Below are positions 37,356-47,770 of a stretch of 64,000 bases of DNA, piece after piece. Source of the DNA: Dicaeum eximium. Its lineage: Eukaryota; Chordata; Aves; Passeriformes; Dicaeidae. The translations under genes were made by a program, and so were the position numbers. Every line of letters starts with the position of its first letter. Position 1 is the stretch's first letter. The DNA lies in the NCBI GenBank assembly GCA_013396995.1, contig VWZP01008261.1, positions 62,001-126,000 of the forward strand. The letters run 5' to 3'. Below the pieces are notes generated by a model. It made no database searches. It worked only from the letters and a program-made list of their open reading frames with translations, and was not told the DNA's origin.

Positions 37356-37504
37356 AATATAAAGTTTAAACCATATAAATTGTCTTAGAAACTGAGGAGA
37401 AAAGGAAAAGCTTTTGAAGGTACCCCTTACAAAATATAAGAGACATTGTGCTGCTTTTGAGAGACTTATCACTGCACTGGTAACAAGATATAGCAAATTT
37501 TGCA
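37184..37504 (+). repeat. 321-bp inverted repeat, right arm
   Basis: Reverse complement of 35710-36030, same length. About 170 bases are CR1 and the remaining 149 (37356-37504) are flanking unique sequence. This shows that the duplicated unit was a piece of genomic DNA and not a transposon with its own ends. The 1153-base spacer would allow the arms to pair as a large hairpin or stem. Confidence 0.92.
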
Positions 37505-40500
37505 CAGCAGTCTGTAAAATTATAACATTGTTGCAGACTACTTTCTTCTTTCAGAAGCCTACAAGAAAATCATCTCCCAAACAGCATCTCTGAGAAAACT
37601 GGCCCAGAACTTCTGATTTCTGGCTGTAAGGTGTCCCAGTACCCTTTGTTCTTTTGGTTGTAACGCTTTGCTAGCTGACCTTATTCCAAAAGGTGGGCCA
37701 TGAAACTTGGTATCTCCCCAGGGTGAGCCAAAAGTTCAAAGTTAGCATTTCTTCATCTAATTAGACGTGCCAGTAACCATCCTTTCCACTGGGATTACTT
37801 TCCAGACCAGTTGGTTTTGACCATTTGCTCTCACAGCTCAGCCTTTCTGCAGTTACTGCAATTTGGGTGCATCCAAATCCCAGCATTTCTCTTTTTGGCT
37901 GTTTGTTCTCATGCTGTTAGCCCCCAGAGTTACTCCATTTGCTTTGCCTACATTCCCACGTTCCCTCAGCTGCTGCTTGTTTCCTTTGCTGCTTTCTGTC
38001 ACCACAACTGTAAATTTTAGAGCTGTGCATGACAGGGATGAACAAAGAAGGCAGATAATATATGTGTACTTCTCAAGGGATTCTGCTAACTCCTTGAAGA
38101 CTTCAGGGTGTTTGTGATCAGTATCCAGCAATGCTTCAGGCACTGTGATTTCTGCTTTGCATTAAATCTTTGTGTTTGAGTTACAGTGGCCATGGGACTG
38201 CCATGGCAAATAGTCAAGGACCAGCCTTTCTGCAGCTGTTGCCATCTTTAGGTGATTTCTCAGTGTTTCCCACCACAGCACTTGTAGCTCATTCCATTTG
38301 TTTATCTGGACTGGGATATTGTGTCTCTTTTGAAAGATGAACCTCAGCTGCTGTGCTCAGCTCCAACCCTCTGAGCAGATTCTACGGGTGCTGTAGAGAT
38401 TGTCCTAATTTCCTGTATTACACCCACAGAAAGAGTTTATTCACATAAGAGTTCAGCTAGGGGTTTGTGCATTGGTCTGACTTTTTTTGTTTTCCCCAGG
38501 AGTAAGTTTGTTGTTTTGAAAAGCAAGAACAGAACTTAATTTGCTGTACATGTGACAGGAAATTTGCACAGAATTGAAAGCATCACTGGCCCAGTGTGAG
38601 GTGTGGATGGGTTTCTGCTCTGGCTCAAATCCTCCTGCATGTTTTTTTGGGATGGTTGGTGTGGGAACTGTGGCTGATTTCTCAATGTAGGACTGCACCA
38701 AACCGTGCTTGTGTGATGCTGCAGCTCTGCAGATTATCTCTTTCTGTACTCCTAAATCAGCCTCCCTCAAACGCCTTTTCCTAGATGATTTATCAGTGAC
38801 ACTGAGTTTTATCTCTATCACTCTCAGTATTTCCTGACTCTCAAATTCATGCCTTTTGCCACAGTTTTGTTGCATGTTTTTTTTTATCTGCTGTTCTTTT
38901 TGATGCTGGTGAACCAGAACTGATATCATTCAGCATTTTGGGCTTGCTTCTTTGTTTGTGTTTTTAGATTTTCATGGATGACCATATTTCCAAAGCCTTC
39001 TTAAAGCCTTCTCTGGACTGGGAGTATTTTCAGTTTGTTTCACTGATAATGTGATCTAAATCCAAGAATCTCCTGACCTAGTGAGCTCAGCAAAAATGTC
39101 TATTTTTGTGGTCTATCCTGTTTATAGGCTCCTTGGGATCTTGTGCTTCTCCTTTCAGTTCTTCACCTGTGCAGTGACGGTGTGTGGAAGGGGAGGCAAC
39201 TTGTTGCTCCTGTCACTCTGTACTTTTCCCCTGCCCTGCTTTCTGTGTTACCTGCTCCATTTTTTGCTTGAACTAATGCAATTACTGTCTTAGTTAAAAC
39301 CAAACAGAGCTGTTCTCTCACCTGCCTGTGGTCACTCCCCCAGTGACACATTTCTCTGGAACATGGATGTCAATACCATTAATATAAAGTCTAAATTAAA
39401 CTCCATTTTAGGGTAGCCAGAAAGGCTCCAACCAGGCAGCCCTTGAGCTGCTCTCAGATAGGAGGCTTGCAGGGGATTATACCTAAATGCATCTTGAGAG
39501 ACTTTATCAGTGTAAAAAGCTGATCCTCCCTGCCTACAGGCCACACCTGAAAGGATCACCATGTCTTTAATGCTTAAAGCAGACATAAGCACCTCCTGGA
39601 AATTAACCTGCTTTAGATTAGGGATGGTCTGGTGGAGCAAATCTACATCTCCAGTGTTTCACAGCACTGGAGTTTCCTTGGTCTGTAATTAACGGGATTG
39701 TCATAAGCAGGAAAAATCCACAAATAAATGTAAGAATTTATGTGTAAAATAAACCTGTAAAACTGTGTTGGATTTCTCGCTGTTGTTTTTCTCCCAAAAT
39801 TCCAGGACTGCAGCACATTGTGTAAGGAAAAATGGATACTGGGACAGGAAATCACACAGGTGGGTTCACACAAACACACACTGGCCTTCTCTGATCACTT
39901 CCAAGGCACAAACCAAATAAAGAAAAACACTGAGCAAATCATAAGGAGGGGGGAAATCCCCCTTAAAACAACAGGATTACTATCATAGTCACCCACTGGT
40001 TATCAATTCACAAGATAAATCAATATATTTGTAGCAGTGCCACCTGGTGATACCTACTGCCATATTACATTATGTTATGCTTTTGCTATGCTTCTAAAAT
40101 CAGTGTATTAATTTTCTGGTTCTTGCTTGTCAGTTTGTATTCAGAAAGCCCTTTAAAATGTTCAGTGAGATTTAGATGACATTTTCCAGCTTTTGCAATT
40201 AAATTTTGGCCTGAGACCTAAATAACTAATTTTACTGTATTTCATAAGAAAAATTATTTGAAGAGATTCTAGCAATTATTTTCTAGGCGTGTCAGAGTTT
40301 TATAATCACGCATTAGGGACTGTATGTACATTAAATAATATGCAGAGCTTTTTGCTACCTTGTGTAGCCTTAAATAAAAACAAACTCAGCTGAAGGCTCA
40401 GCTGTGTCCCAACTGTGCCCCTCCAGTTTGTTCAAGTCCTCAGTGTAGGACTAAGTTCACAATTAAGAACCACATCCAAGTCAGCAACGTTTTTTCCAAG

Positions 40501-41404
40501 AAAGTGGTGCAATTTTCCACTGTCATAATAATAGCTTGAAATATAAAGTGGAACTGTATGATTCTGAAAGCCATGACCATAATCTCAAGAAAAATTAAGG
40601 GATAAGATTTCCATGAGCAATTCAGTAGCTGGTATCTGACCTTTTATTCATCATTAATATATAAAAAGAGCCCACTACAATTGCTTTGTTCCCTCTTTTT
40701 CCCTCTTAGGTAAAAAAAAAAAAAAAAGAGCTTGGATTTACTTTTCCTCATTTTTTTCAACATTACGTGGCAATCTGGAAGAAGATTTTTCCCCAGCTAT
40801 TTTCCAAGGCAGGTATCCTTAGGAAAGATTTATCTCCCTCTGGGTTACTCCTGGGCAGTGAGTAGAATGATGTATTCACAAACACGATGGCTGAATCCAC
40901 CAAAGTGATCCATCCCTGTTGGAAGCAGAGCCCCTTTGCTTTTCCATGCACTTTGCAGAAGCTGCCTTTATTTTTTCCCCAATAAATATTCACGTAAGAA
41001 CTGTTTATGTGTGAATGTTTTAGCATGCTAGCAGCAGTGTTTGTATGCCAACATTTACAAACAAACACTTATGTATACAAGAAGCTCTTTCCTTCCTTTT
41101 TTTTTTTTTTACCCTTTCCCCTACTCCTTTCTAATTTAGAAGAATGAAACCAAAGTTAAGTCTATAAGTCAGCAATAAAATGGATTATTCTTTTCATATT
41201 TGCTAGTCTAGAATCTAGAGCTAATAAACTTGTTTCATATGATCCAGAGGCCAGAATTTAAAAGAGTCATTATTTTTCACAGGATTTCAATTTGCTGGCT
41301 GAAATGCATTTTTTGTGTGAATGTGATAGAAAATACAAACTGCAGTACAGTTGTCAAATAATAGAAGGGCATTGCTGAATGGTAGAACCATGAGCTCAGT
41401 TGCT
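37505..41404. other. Unique noncoding stretch
   Basis: No gene is recognised. The minus-strand open frame of 158 codons at 38453-38929 is Lys- and Ser-rich with no known domain, and plus-strand frames overlap it. A 15-base A run lies at 40713-40727 and a T run at 41096-41110. Confidence 0.6.
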
Positions 41405-41450
41405 ACTTGAATAATTAGGAAAATTGACACTTGAATAACTAGGAAAATTA
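41405..41450. repeat. Two-copy tandem duplication, period 24
   Basis: ACTTGAATAATTAGGAAAATT at 41405-41425 is repeated from 41429 with one change. Simple slippage duplication. Confidence 0.85.
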
Positions 41451-43261
41451 AAACATTTATAAAAAGCAGCCTGCTACCTGCAAAGTGACAGATAAGTGTA
41501 ACAAAAATTAATAAAGTAATGTTGAATGATGATGTCCAGTAGCAGTGTTCTTGATGTTCCTAATTATCAATTTGAAAAATAAACAAAACAAAACAAAAAA
41601 GCAAAAAAAAAATACCAGCAAAGAGAAGCTAATTTTTGTAGTATTGGGACACAAAACAAGCCAAAAATAGCAGTGGTTTACTGCAAATAGATATGCAGAA
41701 ATGTCAATTGGTGGTAATAGAGTCCCATGGTGATTATCAGAACAGACTTTCAGCTCCCCTTTTGGACAGAATTTTTCTGTGTGGATAAATTAGCTCACAT
41801 TTGTGTTAGGGCTTGGTGAGCTGGAAATCCATGGACTGCACCTAATTAATGCACAGATTTATTTACATGAAGAACACTTTGACAGCCTTTGAGTACTTTA
41901 ATAAAAGGTAGGGTAATGCTGCTCATAGTCAGATATGTGAGCCAACCTCTGCAAGTGTTAGTTAAAGTCAGCAACAGTTTGTGAAGGCCAAAATAAAAGC
42001 ATTTGTCCAGCATTAGGATATATCAGAGCAAAACCTTTTTCTGGAGTAACTGAACCCTGAGCCATGGTGTCAGTAGGAATTGCACCTTCATATTTCAAAA
42101 ATAAAGTGTTTGTTATTAAATCTTTCTAGAAGTAGACACTGTGCTGAAATCATTACTGAGAAACCTGGTGTTGTAATGGAAGTATTGATGCCCATTTTAA
42201 CATGAGATGTCTCCTACTAGCATGCAATCTAATTAAGCTCACATATAAGAAATGCCTTCTAAATTGAGACAATTCCCCACCCACAGAATTAATGTAATTT
42301 TCTACCTCAGAGGGTGAACTGAAATGAGAATAAACATTGAAGCTGCTCATCTGCTCAGTTATTTCCTTGGTGAACACTCTCAGAACCCAAATAATATTAA
42401 AATATATCTGAAGAAATTTTCGCATCCAGAAGTTCCTCATTTATTTTATTCTGGAAAATGCAAAGGCCACTGTGCAGTGCTTCCCATCCTGCTTTGTATC
42501 TGTTGTGACAAGGTAAGGCTCTGGCTTTTTTTTTCACTTCAGCAGTTACAGTTACTATTTCACTCCGGTGACTCGAATTACATTTGGAAAAACTATTTTC
42601 TGTAGCTATGTGTACCTGTGCTTGCACAGGGGGAAATACATTTAAATCAGGAAGCATTTGAATTGGTTTTAGCAATTAAAATACAGAAAATAAAAATTAA
42701 ACTGTGACATTGCTGTGGAAGGATTATGGTGTCAAAAGGGAAGGACATAAACCACAATAAGAAAGAAAAAAAGCAAACGCGGACATAGGAGCACACATAT
42801 TGTAACTTGTTTGACATGTAACCAGCAAGTAAAATTTAAAAATGCCTTTGACTGCAAAGAGAAGTCCAGAAAGGAAATGGGCTACTTGTGAGATTGTACT
42901 TTTGGCACTTGGTACGTGATTTCCACCCTGAACATCCATAAAAACCCCCAAACAAACAAGATTTTTAATTTCAGGACCTCTTAATAGTGTCAAAGTTGTT
43001 GGCAGGAAGTTAAGTAACAAATATCTATGATCTGAAACCCAGGGAAATCTGAGTTCAACAGAAGGAGTCATCCCCTTCAAATTACTGAATTCCTGCACAT
43101 CCTGTACCCACTGTGTGTGCCATCAGTCCATCTGACACAATTCTGGAAGATATTCTTAGTCCACCTTTGTACCCTTGACAGTAGAAGTGAAATCTCTGAG
43201 CCAACATATGCACCCAGATTGGAGATTTATTGGTGCTGAAGTCATAGTACCTACCTGTAAT
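41451..43261. other. Unique noncoding stretch
   Basis: No gene. An A-rich tract with C and G spikes is at 41579-41613. Open frames reach at most 124 codons (42724-43098 minus) and look random. Confidence 0.6.
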
Positions 43262-43385
43262 GGTTAAAAAAAGCAAACCAAACCAAANNNNNNNNNNNNN
43301 NNNNNNNNNNNNNNNNNNNNNNNNNNNNNNNNNNNAAAAAAAAAAAAAACCAACCCCAAAACAAACAAACAAACAAAAAAAAACT
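43262..43385. other. Assembly gap inside an A/C tract
   Basis: Forty-eight unknown bases (43288-43335) are flanked on both sides by A-rich low-complexity DNA with CCAAACC and AAACAAAC words. The gap size is probably an estimate. The flanks suggest a long A/C tract that could not be assembled, so its true length is unknown. The minus-strand open frame that spans the unknown bases is meaningless. Confidence 0.95.
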
Positions 43386-44309
43386 CCTCACCAGGGAAAA
43401 AGTTAAGGCTGCTATGTTACTATGTTACTAGATTTTTTTCTCTTCTTAATCACCAGTGTTCTTTAACATTAGCAGCATCACCATCTGTAAGTTTTAAAGG
43501 AGGAGGAATACAGGACACAGTCACTGGGAAAATTCATCTTCCATGTCAAGCAGGCCTTGATGCCAGTTCAGGGATCAGGACACAAACAGTGGAGATTATT
43601 ATAGCAAAAAATGACATCCATGGAAGAACCCCTCCTTGCTCCAGAAGACCTAATTTCAATCTACAGCCAGTCCCTGTCTAGGTGATTAAGATAAATGATG
43701 TATCAGTCTTCAAATATTTTGTGAAAAGTTAGATTTCACATTAAGGCCTACACCATGTTTAAACATAGAGGTTTTATTGAACCAAGAATTCCAATAATAC
43801 AGGTATAATATTGAAGCTGACATATACATTAGCTTTGTGTTATTGATGCTGTGGCTCCTATTTCTTTCCATCTTGAATGTAATGTGAATATCAAATATAA
43901 ATTCAGCTGGCATCAAGTTTTTCAAATTGAGCACAAGGTTAAAATCTAAATCTTAATTTATTTTTCTAGGTTTTCTATCTTTGTGAATAAGGCAGGCTGC
44001 TCTTCAGAAGAATATTACATGGGAAGGTGGCTGTAATAACAATCTTTTTTAAAGGCAAGAAAAGCAACTTCATTTTACTCACATTTCCCCAAACATGGAT
44101 GGAAGCTCCTGTAATTCATAATAATCAAAATGTGATTAAAATATGCCATGTTCCCTTTAAATTCTATTTCTGCTTCAAATGGAGGCAGCAATAGAGTTAC
44201 AACCAATTTTTGTTCAAAGTTGTATGTACTTGGAGAAATGGAGAAATTCAGCATATGGTGCACATGGATGGAAAAAGAACTTCTAAACAGAAATGCAGGA
44301 TATCATTTG
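43386..44309. other. Unique noncoding stretch
   Basis: Nothing recognised. Eight-base direct doubling GCTATGTTACTATGTTAC lies near 43413. Confidence 0.6.
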
Positions 44310-44690
44310 TATCCTGTATACATGAATATATACATATATATGTGTACATGCATAAAATTAGACATATACTAATGTGAACTCCTGTACAGGTTTTCCCCTT
44401 TTCACCTCTGCTCCCTGTGGTGGTTAGATATATAGATTATAAAATATTTCGTACACACATATATATATATATATATATTTATGTGTGCTCAAAGACACTG
44501 GTGTTTGGCAACAATTAATTCTGTTAAATTCATGCATTTGTATTCTTCACTACTTCCTTTAAACTGAAACCATTTAANAATAAATTCCTCACATAAATTA
44601 ATAAACCCTATGTATATACAAATTATATATGCCACACAGACCTCTTATATGTAGCTACATATGTATGTATATATATATACACAAAATGTA
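44310..44690. repeat. TA/TG microsatellite cluster
   Basis: Several alternating purine-pyrimidine runs occur: TATACATATATATGTGTACATG near 44328-44350 as overlapping words, an (AT)10 run at 44459-44478, and TATGTATGTATATATATATA-like DNA at 44657-44682. An ambiguous base is at 44578. Such DNA is prone to slippage and cruciform or Z-DNA formation. It is non-coding. Confidence 0.8.
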
Positions 44691-46822
44691 TCTACCTGGT
44701 GTATTCATACCTTCTAAAATGAGAATCACTTTTCTATCATTGCTAGTTAGGATTTCTAGTTAGATAATGTTGACAGACCCTTAACAAATAAAACATGACA
44801 AGCATTGAGGTTTTGGGCAATTATACCACACCTCAGGTGGTGTTAGCTGGCACTAAGCCAGCGACTGCAATCACACAAGAACTCAAATAATCTCCCTGTG
44901 ATGTTTCATTTTTGAGTTCCTTGTTGCTCTTTTGAAATTCTGTATGATGCATGAAGATGAGAAAGAGAAATGGTTCTTTCCAAACTTACTGGGGGTATGA
45001 TCATGGGAATGACATCAATGTCAAACAGTCCAAAAGGCTCAAATGTCTTCTGATCTGTAAGTTTTTTAATTACCCACAGCACTATTAATTGGTGTCACTG
45101 TAGTTTATGTGGTTTTGACTGTGAGCTTTGTAACAGAATAGGTGGTCTTAAAAGGAAATTATTTTATTTCTTTACAGGCAAAAGTAAATTCAGAGGAGAT
45201 TTGGAAGAGCTCTTTTATCAGATCAAAACATCTGTGAAGTTAGCAGCAATTGGGCACAATTTCTATAAATGCCCCTGTTATTCCTGTTTACAGATGATTG
45301 AGCACTGCACTTTCTTAGGTAAACAGCTGGATTCTAAAATCCAGCCATAATCACGTGTATAAAACATGCTGATGAAATTGTGTATCAGGACTAGGCCAAG
45401 GAAGGTATCAACCAAGTTAATTAGTAAGTGCCAATTTCTTTGCTTAGTAATTAATTAATACCTAATGAATTCCTCATAGTTGTTTAATTTAAAGCCAATT
45501 AAATGCTTGAACAGATTTTCCATGTTTAATAAACTAGTAAAAATTATTAATTTAAAGCATATGCATTTTTTAATAATTACCAACCAGTTGTTCTTATCGC
45601 CAATTTTTATTCAAGCTTTTAACAATAATTCAGTATTTAAAATGCATGATTTTGAAAACTTGTTTGTATTTATCTGTGTTGCTTATTTTGAACAATTTTA
45701 TTCACTGTTAGTCATTTGTCAACACACATGAAATTCAATTTTAGCTGCCGGTAATAACTTCAGACTTGAAATTCTATTGTCCTGGAATGTAATTATTTTG
45801 TTATCTGTAAAATATGAACATTTGGTTAAATATAGGGCACAAACTTCAAAGTCCTTGTTTCTGAGGGGACAGCAACTGTGCTTACCCACCTTTTCCAAGC
45901 TATTTGATGTGTATGAAAGAATATTAATTTGATCCACTTACACTTTTAAATGCAAAATTAATGATAGAATGAAAATTATGAGACATTTTATTTTTACTTC
46001 TTTGGATCATCTAATTGTTATGGTAATCAGAAACAAGTCAGTATAGTTTCATATAGTAGATAATAAATGTATTTTCTTAGAACTAACATTTTAAGAAGGT
46101 AATCTAGGAAAGAAATAGATGTGCAAAGCCTGAAAATGCATACAAAATAATATTTATTAGGGCAGATACATGATCATAAAATCAAGCACTAGAGAATGCA
46201 CGTTTACTCTTTTCAGAATAAAAAACCTCTGCTAGAACTAAAAATTAATGTGTGAGATGTTCTGCTTTTTTGTACTTCCTGAAGGTAAAAGATAGTTTTC
46301 TGTGGATACTCTCAAATTAATAAATAAAACACGTCAGCTCAGGTGCCCATTTTATTAAAATCGAGTGACTTTGGCTAATGTGATTTTCCTGTCACTGGAC
46401 AATCAGCACTGTGCGGTCTGTGATCCATCCCCTGTGGCTGCTCTCAGTCCTTCTGTAGAAAGAACTGAGACAACTGGCTTGGGAAACTCAGAGGAGAGAA
46501 TTGTAAACTATTTTATTTTCTTGCTTTGCACCTGTTATTTTCAATAGTTTGTCCTTCGGAGTCCCTCACCAATCGTTTGTGGGACGTTCTCTCTAACCCA
46601 GCCAGGCTGGCAATAAAAATCTCACTGGTTTGCTACACAGGGGCCTTTTTTTAGAATGGGGCTCTTCTTAGAATAAAACACTTGATGGAATAAAGGCTTG
46701 TACTCTCACCTTCTAGACCATGGAGTTTTATTCCATTCCTGGCACGACAGTGCTAAACATATCCTCATATAACAAATGTCCCTGCCCCCTTTACAGCAGC
46801 CAGAGCCCAGTTACAGCAGTCC
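44691..46822. other. Unique noncoding stretch
   Basis: No gene is called. A TTTCTTTACAG acceptor-like word at about 45168-45178 is followed by an open frame without an upstream Met that stops at about 45348; it matches nothing known. The segment 46545-46660 has an AATAAA and CpG-bearing words (CCTTCGGAGTCCC, CCAATCGTTTG, GGGACGTTC) that recall the end of an LTR, but I cannot define it. Confidence 0.5.
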
Positions 46823-47003
46823 CTGGAAGCAGGGTCACAACAGGAGCCCACCAGGCTGTGGCCAATCTGTTTGCAGAGAGGTTCAGGGCTGAACTAAGCT
46901 GAGCTGACACAGGAACAGCTGCGGGTCCCACGGAGGGGACGGCGGGCACAGAGCGGCTCCAGCACGGACACAAACGCAGATTTTTAATGCAGATTTTAAT
47001 CAG
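46823..47003 (-). repeat. CpG-rich inverted repeat, left copy
   Basis: This stretch of 181 bases is the reverse complement of 50638-50812. About 143 consecutive bases appear identical. The copies differ by a six-base insertion or deletion near the outer end and two or three substitutions at the inner end. The core holds a cluster of eight CpG (around CACGGAGGGGACGGCGGG), preserved in both copies, which points to youth or ongoing conversion. The sequence is not a named element to me. The arm frames (50668-50991 plus, 46791-47054 minus) share a peptide because of the duplication only. Confidence 0.92.
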
Positions 47004-47241
47004 ATGGTGCATTATTCCTTTTGTGCAGACACGCAGGGTAACAAGCAACAACACTCACTGGAAAGTACTTGCTGAGATACAGGAGGGAGGGGTGACTGGC
47101 AGAAGTTAAGGGTTAAATAGCTACTCAAGTTAGCATTATTTTTCTTCAGTTTCCCTGGATGAACTATGTGATGCAAAAAGACTGATTGAGTTAATGCACC
47201 GTCTGCAGGATTTTTTGGATACTGAAGATGCCAAAGTCTAT
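47004..47241. other. Noncoding stretch between inverted copy and LTR
   Basis: An acceptor-like TTTTTCTTCAG at 47139-47149 is followed by a frame starting at 47152 that reads SLDELCDAKRLIELMHRL and continues to a stop at 47280, inside the LTR. Forty-odd codons of good composition are suggestive but too few to call an exon. Confidence 0.4.
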
Positions 47242-47770
47242 TGTGGTTGTTGCCCGAGGGGTGGAATTAGCACTCTTTGACTCCAATATCAGAAGGCTTA
47301 TATGGTTTATTAAAATGACTCCATTGCTCAGAAGAATTTTGGGCTATTTCTGAGACAGGATGAATCAGTTCTCACGTGGTCCCTTTCCCTTTGTAAAGGA
47401 CAAGGAGTGGCCTTTTGGCAAGACCAGTTCAAGCAGGGGCTGTGCACAGAACTCTTGGACTCACTGGTCTTGCTGGATGGTTGCCTCCTCCACCTGGGAA
47501 TGTGACACCTGATTGCAGAGGGTTCCCTGGGTGCCAATGTAAAGAACCTCTTTATTAGCAAGCTCTGGTTCTGCTGGAATATTGGCAAAAGGAATCAAAA
47601 AGGACAAGTGTCCCATTCTTCATTTCTTCTCTCCTTTGAAGAGAACAAGGGGGCAGAGAGGTTGTGAAGGGCAGAGGGGTTAGGAAGGGCAAGTTTCTGC
47701 ATCTCTCTGATCATCCCAGAGCACACAGATAGAGGTTTTCTCTACCCATGTGTAACAACTCAAAGAAAAG
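47242..47770 (-). mobile_element. Probable solo ERV LTR, minus strand
   Basis: The left end starts TGTGGTTGTTGCCCGAGGGG. On the minus strand this is an LTR end reading CCCCTCGGGCAACAACCACA, preceded by an AATAAA signal (TTTATT at 47306-47311 on plus) and a GGAGTCAAAGAGTGC-type U5. I associate this arrangement with songbird LTRs. A second AATAAA (TTTATT at 47551-47556) lies further in. The right end is not clear. If it extended to CA at 48140-48141, TCTAT would flank both sides (47237-47241 and 48142-48146) as a five-base duplication, but the sequence beyond about 47770 does not look LTR-like. No internal viral genes are present. Confidence 0.55.

Noticed and set aside
38453..38929. 158-codon minus-strand open frame rich in Lys and Ser
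   Set aside because: No family resemblance, no splice signals or promoter, and plus-strand frames overlap. A conservation or transcript test would decide.
43082..43372. 96-codon open frame across the assembly gap
   Set aside because: It contains unknown residues translated from N and low-complexity sequence.
45168..45348. Acceptor-like TTTCTTTACAG followed by an open frame of about 57 codons
   Set aside because: The frame matches no known protein and has no clear donor site; single acceptor-like words are common.
46545..46660. AATAAA and CpG-bearing words resembling an LTR end
   Set aside because: No defined ends, duplication or family resemblance strong enough to call.
47134..47280. Acceptor-like TTTTTCTTCAG followed by a well-composed frame (SLDELCDAKRLIELMHRL...) that could be an exon broken by the LTR
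   Set aside because: Only about 48 codons between stops, no known relative, and the last codons lie in the LTR. Chance is sufficient.
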